A DNA stretch of 64,000 nt. Source: JAGLOK01 sp963675575 (GTDB taxonomy: Bacteria; Bacillota; Clostridia; Christensenellales; UMGS416). Made by a program: the position numbers and the translations under genes. The stretch spans positions 248,001 to 312,000 of the forward strand of contig OY776378.1 of the NCBI GenBank assembly GCA_963675575.1. The letters run 5' to 3'. Of the stretch, positions 44,624 to 52,745 are shown piece after piece. The first letter of the stretch is position 1; every line of letters starts with the position of its first letter. Under the pieces are notes generated by a model, which worked only from the letters and a program-made list of their open reading frames with translations, was not told the origin of the DNA and did not search any database.

Positions 44624-45328
44624 TTATTTCAATAGACCGATTAAAGCTAAGCCGATTAAGATTATAAAATATGCAAGATAGCAAATGATGATATTTCTTT
44701 TTTTGTCAAATGCTTGAGAAAGAAGGCCCACAGCTCTGGCGGCCAGATATCCTCCCACCAGCCCGCCTATGTGTCCCACATTGTCAACATAGGGCATGGT
44801 AAAACCAAGAAACAGGGAAATACCCAGGAAGATAAACAGCTGCACACCAAATATTTTGTTAAAAAGAGTTTTATCATATTGCCTGAAATGTAAAAGAGCA
44901 CCGAATATTCCGTATATAGCTCCCGAAGCTCCCAAAGAATTTGCCGCTGTGAATGCGAAGCTTGCGGTTGTCGACATTATGCCTGCCAGTAAAAATATTG
45001 CCGCAAAGCGCCATCTTCCGTAGAGCACCTCAATGTGCCTTCCCCAAACATATAAAGCAAACATATTAAATGCGATATGGGTAAAATTGCCGTGCAAGAA
45101 AATGGCGGTTACGATCCTCCAAATTTGTCCTTGGGCGATAAGTTCATTGTTTTTCATTCCGTAGAGTTTTAAGAGTTCAATATTTATGTTGTATTTCCAC
45201 GCAAAATATAGGCTCAATAAAAAATCGGATATGAATATGAAAACGCAGATTCCGATAAACGTATAAGTTACCACAGGTTTTTTTCTGCTTATTATAAAAG
45301 GCTTTTTTGGTTGTTCCATATTTTCCAT
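44624..45328 (-). CDS. Rhomboid family intramembrane serine protease
   Basis: A 234-residue polytopic protein with six or seven membrane helices. The catalytic Ser lies in GASGAIYGIFGALL (near 132-145) and the catalytic His in NVGHIGGLVGGYLAA (near 185-199). The HGNFTHIAFNMFAL stretch (near 73-86) supplies the conserved His/Asn. These residues mark an active rhomboid that cleaves membrane helices. It lies four bases after the aminotransferase gene on the same strand. The start could also be nine bases downstream (second Met). Confidence 0.92.
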   Translation of the reverse strand: MENMEQPKKPFIISRKKPVVTYTFIGICVFIFISDFLLSLYFAWKYNINIELLKLYGMKNNELIAQGQIWRIVTAIFLHGNFTHIAFNMFALYVWGRHIEVLYGRWRFAAIFLLAGIMSTTASFAFTAANSLGASGAIYGIFGALLHFRQYDKTLFNKIFGVQLFIFLGISLFLGFTMPYVDNVGHIGGLVGGYLAARAVGLLSQAFDKKRNIIICYLAYFIILIGLALIGLLK

Positions 45329-45331
45329 AGG

Positions 45332-46513
45332 CTATTTTAGTTTTTTCACAAATCTTTCTATGCGTTCTAAAGCGGCTTTAATATTTTCTATGCTGTAAGC
45401 GTAAGAACAGCGAATGTGGCCTTCTCCCGAAGTGCCAAAGGCGGTTCCGGGGACTACTGCAACTTTTTCTTCTTCTATAAGCCTCTCACAGAAATCCATA
45501 CTGGAAAGACCTGTGCTTTTTATGGAAGGAAAAATGTAAAACGCGCCTTCAGGTTCAAAGCATTCCAGACCAATTTCTCGTATTCTGGTTACTATCATTC
45601 GGCGTCTTCTGTTATAGGCTCTTTTCATTTTTTCTACTGACGGAAAGTTATTTAATAGCCCATATCTAAGCCCCTCTATAGAGCCTCTTTGAGACATTAT
45701 TGGAGCACAAAGCATAGTGTATTGATGTATCTTAAGCATCGCGGAAATCAAATCACTGTTTCCGCAAGCAAAACCCATTCTCCAACCGGTCATCGCAAAG
45801 GCTTTTGAAAAGCCGTTTAGCACGATGGTGCGTTCATACATCTCTGGAAACTCAGCAATTGAAACGTGCCTCTTATCTGTGTAGGTAAGTTCTGCATATA
45901 TTTCGTCGGAGATCACAATGATATCGTACTTTTTTAGTACTTCCACTACTGGTTCTAAATCTTCCTTCGTCATTATCCCACCTGTTGGATTATTGGGATA
46001 GGGAAGTATTATTGCACGTGTTTTTGGAGATATAGCTTCTTCAACTGCTTCAGCGGTTAGTTTAAACTTTACTTCCTGAGAAGTCTTTATGCCCACAGCT
46101 ACTCCGCCGGATAGAAGTACGCAAGGACTGTAGCTTACATATGATGGTTCAGGAATCAGTACTTCGTCTCCCGGTCTAATTAATGCACGCATGGCAAGGT
46201 CAATACCTTCGGAAGCACCGACTGTAATCATAATTTCATCTTTAGGTGAATATTTAAGATTAAATCTATTTTCCATATATACTGAAACTACATTACATAG
46301 TTCAGGAAGACCACGGTTTGATGTATAGTGTGTATCTCCTTGCTCCAAAGAATATATAGCAGCTTCGCGTATGTTCCAGGGGGTTACAAAGTCAGGTTCG
46401 CCAACACCGAGTGATATCGCCCCTTCCATTTGTCCTAATATATCAAAAAATTTGCGTATGCCTGAAGGAGGTATCTCAGATACCCTTGGATTTATAAATT
46501 CTTTTACATTCAT
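45332..46513 (-). CDS. Class I/II PLP-dependent aminotransferase
   Basis: A 393-residue fold-type I aminotransferase of the aspartate/aromatic group. SLGVGEPDF near 35, YPNNPTGG near 170, ISDEIYAEL near 199 and the PLP Lys in GFSKAFAMTGWRMGF near 234 are all present. It overlaps the Lrp/AsnC gene by an ATGA, so the two are coupled. Lrp-type regulators often control adjacent amino-acid genes, which suggests amino-acid transamination regulated by an amino-acid effector (inference). The amino acid is not identifiable. Confidence 0.92.
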   Translation of the reverse strand: MNVKEFINPRVSEIPPSGIRKFFDILGQMEGAISLGVGEPDFVTPWNIREAAIYSLEQGDTHYTSNRGLPELCNVVSVYMENRFNLKYSPKDEIMITVGASEGIDLAMRALIRPGDEVLIPEPSYVSYSPCVLLSGGVAVGIKTSQEVKFKLTAEAVEEAISPKTRAIILPYPNNPTGGIMTKEDLEPVVEVLKKYDIIVISDEIYAELTYTDKRHVSIAEFPEMYERTIVLNGFSKAFAMTGWRMGFACGNSDLISAMLKIHQYTMLCAPIMSQRGSIEGLRYGLLNNFPSVEKMKRAYNRRRRMIVTRIREIGLECFEPEGAFYIFPSIKSTGLSSMDFCERLIEEEKVAVVPGTAFGTSGEGHIRCSYAYSIENIKAALERIERFVKKLK

Positions 46514-46998
46514 GGTGTGAATATCAGCCTTTCGTCAGGCTCTTCATCCAAGATAACGCCATCGTCTTTATACTTCTTTAAAACAAAATGCGTAGCTGTG
46601 GACAAAACACCTTCAATTGTAGAAAGACTTTTTGCCACAAAAAAGGCTACCTGCTTTAAGCTCTTACCTTCTATTAGCACCATTAGATCGTATCCACCAC
46701 TCATAAGGTAGACGGACTTGACTTCGTCAAACCTGTATATACGTCGAGCGATCTCTTCAAAGCCGCGGTCACGTTGAGGTGTAACCTTTACTTCGATTAA
46801 AGATTCCACTCGTTGGTCATCGGTTTTATCCCAGTTGATTTTTGTATCATATTTTACTATTACTTTATCATCTTCAAGTTCGGCTATTGCGGCCAAAACT
46901 TCGCCCTCGCTTTTTTGAAGCATAAGTGCCATTTCGGCTGGTGAAGTCCTTGAATCTTCGCGTAAAATTTCGAGAATTTCATCTTTTAACATTGTCAT
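46510..46998 (-). CDS. Lrp/AsnC family transcriptional regulator
   Basis: A 162-residue regulator with an N-terminal winged helix-turn-helix (about 1-60, ILREDSRTSPAEMALMLQKSEGEV) and a C-terminal ligand-binding RAM domain (about 72-150; VYLMSGGYDLMVLIEG). AAGGAGG lies 8 bases before the ATG. It sits upstream of and overlaps the aminotransferase gene, its probable target or functional partner. Confidence 0.9.
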   Translation of the reverse strand: MTMLKDEILEILREDSRTSPAEMALMLQKSEGEVLAAIAELEDDKVIVKYDTKINWDKTDDQRVESLIEVKVTPQRDRGFEEIARRIYRFDEVKSVYLMSGGYDLMVLIEGKSLKQVAFFVAKSLSTIEGVLSTATHFVLKKYKDDGVILDEEPDERLIFTP

Positions 46999-47026
46999 AA
47001 TTTAGCCCTCCTTGAAAATTTGTGAT

Positions 47027-48295
47027 TTAACTGCCGCTTTTGTTGTTACCTACCTCAACGGTGTCCACAACAACAGAATCGACTGTGTTTCCTATATTAT
47101 CGACATATACCCTTGTTATGTCAATCAAAGTTTTATTTTCTTTTTCGTTTATTACAGATCTTAAAAGTGTCTTGTGTTCCATCTCGGGTCTGTAGATTTC
47201 ACAGTATATTTGCCCAATATAGCCTTGCTTTTCATATCCGACACGGATAATTATCGGAAAAGGATGTGAGTTTCTTATCCTCATGTCATTATATTGGTTT
47301 GTGATGCAAGAAGTGCCCGCAGGCAAACTTTTGGCGGTTAAGTCGTACATCTTTCTCTCAGTGACATCAATCTCTGATAGTACCGAGGCAATATATATCT
47401 GTGTCGGTAAAAGTTGGGTTAAAATTTTCTCATAGTTGCTGCCAGTTCCGCCATCTGGCATTTCAAAATAGATATATTCTTCCGCGTCCATATATTCTAT
47501 TATACGAATCTCTTGCCCTGGAAGAAGTATCTCATATCGTCCTGAGCCTATAGCCTGATATAGGGCGGCTTCATATTCTGGCGAAATAGGAATAATCGTA
47601 TATTCACTTCTAACGGGAACTGAATCCAGTTTAAACAAGATTTCATCTGTTATATCCGCATCCGTTTCGGCAACATATGCAAACGCTTTGTTTTGTCCAG
47701 AGATTACAGCGTCTTTTACGCTTTCTGCAGTTTTTAAAATATCCAGCTCTTGTCCCTTTATCTGCGATACAATAGAAAGCCTTTGACCTTGGGGCGCGAC
47801 CGGATCAAAAGATACAATATAAGCGTTATGCGCCTCAATGAAATATGCTTGTGATGCATTGTTTAATTTGCTTTCAAGCGCGGTCTCATTAAACATTATC
47901 TTCGCATCCAATGAAATGCCAAAAAGCTTTGACTTGACCAAAGCTAAATAATCCGCTGTAGCATTGCCCGAGCGGGCAACCGAAACCGATTTTTCAAGAA
48001 CTTGGTCAAATTCATATTCGGTGAAAATGGATTCATTTAGCGTGCTGGAGATATCGTCATAAGAAATAACTATGACTTTCTCGTTTATGTCATTTTGAAA
48101 ACATGTGTAAAGTTTTTGCTTTGCCGCTTCAAATTCGTACCCGCCGACATCACATCCACTGATTTTAATACCATATGCTATTGTATTGCTGTCCGACCAG
48201 CCCAAAAACCATAATATCTGCCACGCTGCAAATATCAGCGCAATCACTGTCGCGCCGATGATGATAAATATTTTGGCTGATTTGTTGCTAAGCAA
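47027..48295 (-). CDS. VanW family protein
   Basis: A 422-residue extracellular protein held by one N-terminal helix (about 8-32). An YGIKISGCDVGGYEFEAAKQ segment near 41-60 begins a peptidoglycan-binding-like domain (about 40-160). The C-terminal part has the VanW core, here ITNQYNDMRIRNSHPFPIII (near 347-366). The family occurs in cell-wall contexts, including vancomycin resistance clusters, but its biochemical role is not established. No resistance genes are present here, so there is no reason to infer resistance. Confidence 0.83.
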   Translation of the reverse strand: MLSNKSAKIFIIIGATVIALIFAAWQILWFLGWSDSNTIAYGIKISGCDVGGYEFEAAKQKLYTCFQNDINEKVIVISYDDISSTLNESIFTEYEFDQVLEKSVSVARSGNATADYLALVKSKLFGISLDAKIMFNETALESKLNNASQAYFIEAHNAYIVSFDPVAPQGQRLSIVSQIKGQELDILKTAESVKDAVISGQNKAFAYVAETDADITDEILFKLDSVPVRSEYTIIPISPEYEAALYQAIGSGRYEILLPGQEIRIIEYMDAEEYIYFEMPDGGTGSNYEKILTQLLPTQIYIASVLSEIDVTERKMYDLTAKSLPAGTSCITNQYNDMRIRNSHPFPIIIRVGYEKQGYIGQIYCEIYRPEMEHKTLLRSVINEKENKTLIDITRVYVDNIGNTVDSVVVDTVEVGNNKSGS

Positions 48296-48347
48296 TATGC
48301 TACCTCAATACATAGCTTTTATATTATAGGTATTATACTATCATTTC

Positions 48348-48857
48348 CTATTTTTTGAAAATAGTATTTTTGTGTTTATCCAAAAGGAAATGGAGTGGCA
48401 TTCCTATAATATAGCACGCGCCTATTTGACCAAGCCCTACCCACATCATAATGGCCAAAAGCGGTAATTCATATACATAACTAAGGAGGGCGCCAATTAC
48501 AACAGCATTAATAATCACAGGTGGTAGAGGAACTAGCCATTTCTTATTTCTTAGTAAATACGATAGGTAAGCAGCTATAAGTGTAGCGAGTGAACCAAAT
48601 ATTATATCAAGTACTCCGGCACCTAGTCCCATGGTAACCCCAACAAAGTTTGAAATAACACAACCTATAAATAGCCCTGGGATTGCCGCGGGGGTAAATG
48701 CAGGTAAAATAGTAAGAGCCTCAGAAAACCTAATCTGTATCTGCCCAAATGAAATCATACCTATTCCAAATATCATTGGAAGTAAGGTTAAAACTGTATA
48801 TACTGAAGCAATTATTGCCGCATATGTTATAAATCTCGCGCTAAATACTTTTTTCAT
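48348..48857 (-). CDS. QueT-like transporter (queuosine precursor uptake family)
   Basis: A 169-residue membrane protein with about five helices. IQIRFSEALTILPAFTP near 40-56 is characteristic of QueT, an ECF-type substrate-binding membrane subunit, and the following GLFIGCVISNFVG stretch fits too. QueT proteins bind queuosine precursors and are usually preceded by a preQ1 riboswitch. Here the start overlaps the DUF362 stop, so no riboswitch can lie directly upstream, and no que genes are near. The energising ECF components are not in the window. Confidence 0.82.
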   Translation of the reverse strand: MKKVFSARFITYAAIIASVYTVLTLLPMIFGIGMISFGQIQIRFSEALTILPAFTPAAIPGLFIGCVISNFVGVTMGLGAGVLDIIFGSLATLIAAYLSYLLRNKKWLVPLPPVIINAVVIGALLSYVYELPLLAIMMWVGLGQIGACYIIGMPLHFLLDKHKNTIFKK

Positions 48858-49927
48858 AGTAATTCCTCTATTTTTTTAATTATTTTCTCAGCTTTTGGAG
48901 GACAGCCTTTTACATAATCTTCGCATTCCGAGCAGCAGTTTCCTACACCCAAGCCTTTTGCTTTTTTTTCGATAAAACCTTGGCCGATATTTATTTTGTT
49001 TTTCAATCTGCCAAGTGTGGACTTGTCCAGATTATTCAAGGCGAATACCAAAGAACCATAGCATGCAGAGCAAGCTTTGTCTTCGTTTATATATTTCCGG
49101 AAGCCTTTTGCCTTGTTTTCCATTTGAAAAGCCTTCGCCTCTTTTGGGGAATTAAGTTCAATTACCGTATCTTCTTTTATATCCGAGCTTCCCGCGCCGT
49201 ATTTTTCCGCGATTTTTATATATGGAACATCGCTTACTTTCAACCCCATAAGTTGGCAAATATAGCTGTCGACGAGCACACTGTCAAACCCAGCAATCAA
49301 TCTGTCCATTTGCACCGGATTTCCGCCTTCCTCGAAAGAAAGATCGCCGCATATTCCATCAACAATTGTTAAATGAGGCTTAAGTAAGGCTCCGAGGTGT
49401 CCAATAGGCTCAAACAAACCCTGTGCATGGAATGAGCGTTTTTCTCTATCAGGGATGCATCCCTTCATATTTTTTAATGCACATGTCATACGGGTTTGAC
49501 AGTGCCCTTTCAGCACCGGGAGATTGATTATAAATTCGCTGTCCAAAGCACTTTTGCAAATTTTCACACCATCAACCGTGATTACTGAATCACTTTTTAA
49601 ATCTAAAAGTTTAACCTTATATTTATCCCTTAGCTTTTCGGCTCCACATGCTTTGAAGGCTCGCTTTGTAGAATCACCGACCCAAGAGCTTTCCATGATG
49701 GTGATATCGTAAAATCCGCTGTCGTTCAGATACCGAATAATTCCTTCTAAAACTTCCGGGTGAGTTGTGGCACCCTCCGAGGCTGGGCGCGATACTACAT
49801 AATTGGGCTTAAGCCCAATACTTGCGTCCTGTGATATAAGGGAGGATAAGCTTATGTTTTCACATAACTTATAAGACATTTTTTCAATGTCCGTTCCGTA
49901 AATCGTCATAAGATTTTTCTTATCCAT
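48854..49927 (-). CDS. DUF362 domain protein with C-terminal cysteine clusters
   Basis: A 357-residue cytoplasmic protein. The DUF362 core spans about 35-250 (KPNYVV near 42, LPVLKGHCQTRMTCALKNMKG-type text near 137-157, DGICG near 190). The C-terminal part has CSACYG (near 288) and CCSECEDYVKGCPP (near 330-343), a cysteine pattern suggesting Fe-S ligands. The family is linked to Fe-S proteins but its reaction is unknown. It is the first gene of the 49.9-44.6 kb operon. Confidence 0.85.
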   Translation of the reverse strand: MDKKNLMTIYGTDIEKMSYKLCENISLSSLISQDASIGLKPNYVVSRPASEGATTHPEVLEGIIRYLNDSGFYDITIMESSWVGDSTKRAFKACGAEKLRDKYKVKLLDLKSDSVITVDGVKICKSALDSEFIINLPVLKGHCQTRMTCALKNMKGCIPDREKRSFHAQGLFEPIGHLGALLKPHLTIVDGICGDLSFEEGGNPVQMDRLIAGFDSVLVDSYICQLMGLKVSDVPYIKIAEKYGAGSSDIKEDTVIELNSPKEAKAFQMENKAKGFRKYINEDKACSACYGSLVFALNNLDKSTLGRLKNKINIGQGFIEKKAKGLGVGNCCSECEDYVKGCPPKAEKIIKKIEELL

Positions 49928-49949
49928 AATTTCCTCTTTAAGGTATTAT

Positions 49950-49977
49950 ATCATACCAAAATCCATAAAATTATCAA
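49950..49977 (-). promoter_or_regulatory. Sigma-A promoter of the DUF362-QueT-VanW-Lrp operon
   Basis: On the - strand TTGATA (49972-49977) and TATGAT (49950-49955) are 16 bp apart, about 23 bases before the DUF362 start. The 5' leader is too short for a riboswitch. Confidence 0.6.
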
Positions 49978-50024
49978 GCGCAAAATTAGAATTTAAAACA
50001 TGTGAGAATTCTTTCGCATATCTG

Positions 50025-50053
50025 TTGACAAACTAAAGTTTAAATGATAATAT
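50025..50053 (+). promoter_or_regulatory. Promoter of the feo operon
   Basis: A consensus TTGACA at 50025-50030, with a -10 in the AT-rich block around 50046-50053 (GATAAT or TAATAT; spacing 15-17). The palindrome at 50063-50078 begins about 10 bases downstream, where a bound repressor would block initiation. Confidence 0.6.
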
Positions 50054-50062
50054 TTAACCAAT

Positions 50063-50078
50063 GTTAGCGGAAGCTAAC
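50063..50078 (+). promoter_or_regulatory. Palindromic operator upstream of feoA
   Basis: GTTAGC-GGAA-GCTAAC is a perfect 16-bp palindrome between the promoter and the feoA ribosome binding site. A near copy lies before feoB. The size and TTAG/CTAA ends resemble operators of DtxR-family iron-dependent regulators. The regulator is not in the window, so the assignment is inference. Confidence 0.65.
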
Positions 50079-50094
50079 TTTGGGAGGTGTAAAC

Positions 50095-50307
50095 ATGGCT
50101 TTATCAGAAGGAAATCTTAATACAATATATACAGTGAGCGAGATTGCTGCAAACACGGAAGATATGAGAAAGTTTCTTTTTACTTTGGGGTGCTATCCCG
50201 GAGAAAAGGTGACTATTATCTCAAAATTGGAGTCAAACTATATAGTTAACATTAAGGACGCCAGATATAGTATCGATGAGGAGTTGGCCAATGCGATTTT
50301 GGTTTAA
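50095..50307 (+). CDS. feoA: Ferrous iron transport protein A
   Basis: A 70-residue cytoplasmic SH3-like protein that supports FeoB. The pattern LFTLGCYPGEKVTIISKLESN-like text in the middle matches the LGxxPG(E)xVxV core of FeoA. I chose ATG 50095 with GGGAGG 7 bases upstream. It is the first gene of the feo operon. Confidence 0.9.
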   Translation: MALSEGNLNTIYTVSEIAANTEDMRKFLFTLGCYPGEKVTIISKLESNYIVNIKDARYSIDEELANAILV

Positions 50308-50360
50308 ATATATTGGGTTGATAATGAATAAAAATTTAGTGAGTTTTTTTAACACGAAAG

Positions 50361-50374
50361 TTAGCGAATGCTAA
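50361..50374 (+). promoter_or_regulatory. Palindromic operator upstream of feoB
   Basis: TTAGC-GAAT-GCTAA, a perfect 14-bp palindrome with the same arms as the site before feoA, eight bases ahead of the feoB ribosome binding site. It implies separate control of feoB, or a second docking site for the same regulator. Confidence 0.6.
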
Positions 50375-50393
50375 TATTTTTAAGGAGAATAAT

Positions 50394-52400
50394 ATGAAAA
50401 TCGCTTTAGCAGGGAATCCGAACAGCGGAAAAACCACACTTTTTAATGCGATAACCGGAAAAATCGAGCATGTGGGAAATTGGCCCGGGGTCACTGTTGA
50501 AAAGAAGGAAGGCAAAATAAAACAAAGCATAAATCCAGGCGAAGAGAAGATGACTGTCGTTGATTTGCCGGGGGCTTATTCGCTGTCGCCTTATACATCC
50601 GAAGAATCCATTGCAAAAGATTTTATTCTAAATGAAAGTCCAAACGTAATTATAAACATTGTCGATTCCACAAATTTAAGCAGAAGCCTTTTTTTAACAA
50701 CACAGCTTTTGGAGATTGGAATACCTGTTGTTGTGGCGCTTAACAAATCTGATCTTACAAGAAAAAAGGGAACGATTATAAGCACGGCTGTTTTGTCGGA
50801 GGAACTTAAATGCTATGTGGTGGAGACGATTGCCGCAAAATCTTCACACAACGGGCTGGTTCACTTGATTGAGGCTGTTGTAAATGCGAACAAATCCGGC
50901 AGAAGGCAAGAGCCGCCGAAGATAAAAGGCTTAAAAAACACTCAGGCGATTATGGATGATAAAAAAGCGGATGAAAAAAGATTTTTGTTCATAAAAAGCG
51001 TTGTTGAACGCGCCCAGAAAAGAAAGATTGATTCAGCTGTGCAAACAAAGCAAGATAAGATTGATAGAATTTTGGCGAATAAGTGGCTTGGTATACCCAT
51101 TTTTGTCGCTGTTATTTTTTTAGTGTTTTCAATATCGCAATCGTGGCTCGGGCCTTGGCTGGCTGACATACTTGTTGGGTGGATTGACGCGTTCTACGGC
51201 TTGATTCAAGGGTTGGTCGGAGAGAATGTGAATCCTGTATTAAGCTCCTTGCTTTTAGACGGAATTATAGGCGGGGTCGGAGCAGTGGTTGGGTTTTTGC
51301 CTCTTATAATGGTTTTGTTTTTCTGCCTTGCATTGCTTGAAGATAGCGGATATATGGCACGGGTGGCAGTTGTGATGGATCGCTTCTTTAAAAGAATAGG
51401 TTTATCCGGCAAATCGATTATTCCAATGATTGTGGGCACAGGATGCGCTATTCCGGGCATTATGGCAACAAGAACCATAAAAGATGTGCGCCAAAGAAGA
51501 ACGACGGCGATGCTTACACCATTTATGCCTTGTGGAGCAAAGCTGCCGATTATCGCACTTTTTGCGGGAGTGTTTTTTGCAGGACAGGCGTGGGTTGGCA
51601 CTGCCATGTATTTTATGGCGATAATAGTGATTGTTGCCGGTGGTCTTATTATTAAGAAAATCACTGGTGATAAATCAAAATCATATTTTATAATGGAGCT
51701 TCCCGAGTACCGCTGGCCCAGCTTTAAAAGAGCCGCGATATCAATGTTTAGCCGCGCGAAAGCTTTTATTATAAAAGCCGGTACGATTATTTTGATTTGT
51801 AACGCGGCTGTTCAGTTGCTTCAAACTTTCAATTGGCAGTTTCAGGTGATTAGCGAAACTGCACCTCAAACCAGTATATTGGCGGTATTGGCATCACCGC
51901 TTGCTGTGGTATTTGTCCCTCTGGGATTTGGCATATGGCAATTTGCGGCGGCGGCCATTACGGGTTTTATTGCAAAAGAAAATGTTGTTGGCACTCTGGC
52001 GGTCACTTTCTCCATAACCAATTTCATTGATGTAGACAAATTGGCTCTGGTAGGCGGAGGCGAACAAGTTGGAGCGGTTTTTGGGATAAGCGCTGTTGCG
52101 GCACTGTCGTATTTGGTGTTTAACCTCTTTACACCGCCGTGCTTTGCTGCAATCGGCGCGATGAACTTGGAGCTTGAATCTCGCAAATGGTTTTGGGGAG
52201 CGATATCTTTCCAGCTGGGAATGGGATACGTTCTAGCTTTTATAGTTTATCAATTGGGAACATTGATAACTGTAGGAACATTTGGCTCCGGATTTTTTGG
52301 AGGGCTTATGGCTGTGGTGGCTTTCATCTCAGTGATTGCATATTTGATGCGAAGAGACGGGGAAAAGTCTGGAAATCAGAAATTAAAGAAGGTGGCATAA
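50394..52400 (+). CDS. feoB: Ferrous iron transport protein B
   Basis: A 668-residue Fe(II) transporter. The N-terminal G domain has G1 GNPNSGKTTLFN (7-18), G3 DLPGAYSLS near 55, G4 NKSD near 120, and a switch region with NWPGVTVEKKEG near 29-40. A helical linker leads to about ten membrane helices from about 225, with the Gate motifs around MVGTGCAIPGI (near 346) and TPFMPCGAKLPI (near 373). AAGGAG precedes the ATG. The cysteines in the two Gate motifs are conserved features of the iron path. Confidence 0.96.
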   Translation: MKIALAGNPNSGKTTLFNAITGKIEHVGNWPGVTVEKKEGKIKQSINPGEEKMTVVDLPGAYSLSPYTSEESIAKDFILNESPNVIINIVDSTNLSRSLFLTTQLLEIGIPVVVALNKSDLTRKKGTIISTAVLSEELKCYVVETIAAKSSHNGLVHLIEAVVNANKSGRRQEPPKIKGLKNTQAIMDDKKADEKRFLFIKSVVERAQKRKIDSAVQTKQDKIDRILANKWLGIPIFVAVIFLVFSISQSWLGPWLADILVGWIDAFYGLIQGLVGENVNPVLSSLLLDGIIGGVGAVVGFLPLIMVLFFCLALLEDSGYMARVAVVMDRFFKRIGLSGKSIIPMIVGTGCAIPGIMATRTIKDVRQRRTTAMLTPFMPCGAKLPIIALFAGVFFAGQAWVGTAMYFMAIIVIVAGGLIIKKITGDKSKSYFIMELPEYRWPSFKRAAISMFSRAKAFIIKAGTIILICNAAVQLLQTFNWQFQVISETAPQTSILAVLASPLAVVFVPLGFGIWQFAAAAITGFIAKENVVGTLAVTFSITNFIDVDKLALVGGGEQVGAVFGISAVAALSYLVFNLFTPPCFAAIGAMNLELESRKWFWGAISFQLGMGYVLAFIVYQLGTLITVGTFGSGFFGGLMAVVAFISVIAYLMRRDGEKSGNQKLKKVA

Positions 52401-52562
52401 ATGACATTTGCAGACGGTATTGTGATAGCTGTTATCACTGCAATTTTAACATTGGTGGTAATTAAGCTTATAAAAGAAAAAAGGAAAGGCACAAAATGCG
52501 CGACCTGTATGGGGTGCCCGTATAGTGCGGAATGCTCAAAATTTCATAATGAAGACAAGTGA
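52401..52562 (+). CDS. FeoB-associated Cys-rich membrane protein
   Basis: A 53-residue protein that starts directly after the feoB stop (TAA then ATG). One N-terminal membrane helix (about 7-23) is followed by a basic stretch and a CATCMGCPYSAEC cluster with four cysteines near 33-45. This matches the small FeoB-associated cysteine-rich proteins found after feoB in Firmicutes. A role in iron handling or FeoB assembly is inferred from family context. Confidence 0.88.
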   Translation: MTFADGIVIAVITAILTLVVIKLIKEKRKGTKCATCMGCPYSAECSKFHNEDK

Positions 52563-52591
52563 GCCGCAATTTAACACATATTAAAAAAAAT

Positions 52592-52637
52592 AATCGCCGG
52601 ATATTTATCAGTGATAAGTAATATCGGCGATTTTTTA
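52592..52637 (+). terminator. Rho-independent terminator of the feo operon
   Basis: ATCGCCG (52593-52599) pairs with CGGCGAT (52625-52631), with an inner TTATC/GATAA stem, followed by a run of T. Confidence 0.85.
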
Positions 52638-52710
52638 TTTATAAGGGATAATTATTGCGGATGCAAGAAATAAGTTCTGTTAACTTTGTTTAACTAATTA
52701 CCAAATGGAT

Positions 52711-52738
52711 TTTACATTACGCACAATATGGATATAAT
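52711..52738 (+). promoter_or_regulatory. Promoter of rarA, probably giving a leaderless mRNA
   Basis: TTTACA (52711-52716) and consensus TATAAT (52733-52738) are 16 bp apart. The expected transcription start (about 52744-52746) falls on the ATG at 52746, and no ribosome binding site lies upstream of it. Confidence 0.65.
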
Positions 52739-52745
52739 ATATGTC

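Noticed and set aside
47027..48295. VanW protein as part of a vancomycin resistance cluster
   Set aside because: No vanH, vanA-type ligase, vanX or VanRS genes are present, and VanW-domain proteins are common in Clostridia outside resistance clusters.
49928..49980. preQ1 riboswitch in the leader of the DUF362-QueT operon
   Set aside because: The predicted leader is about 20 bases, too short for the aptamer, and no pseudoknot-like sequence was seen.
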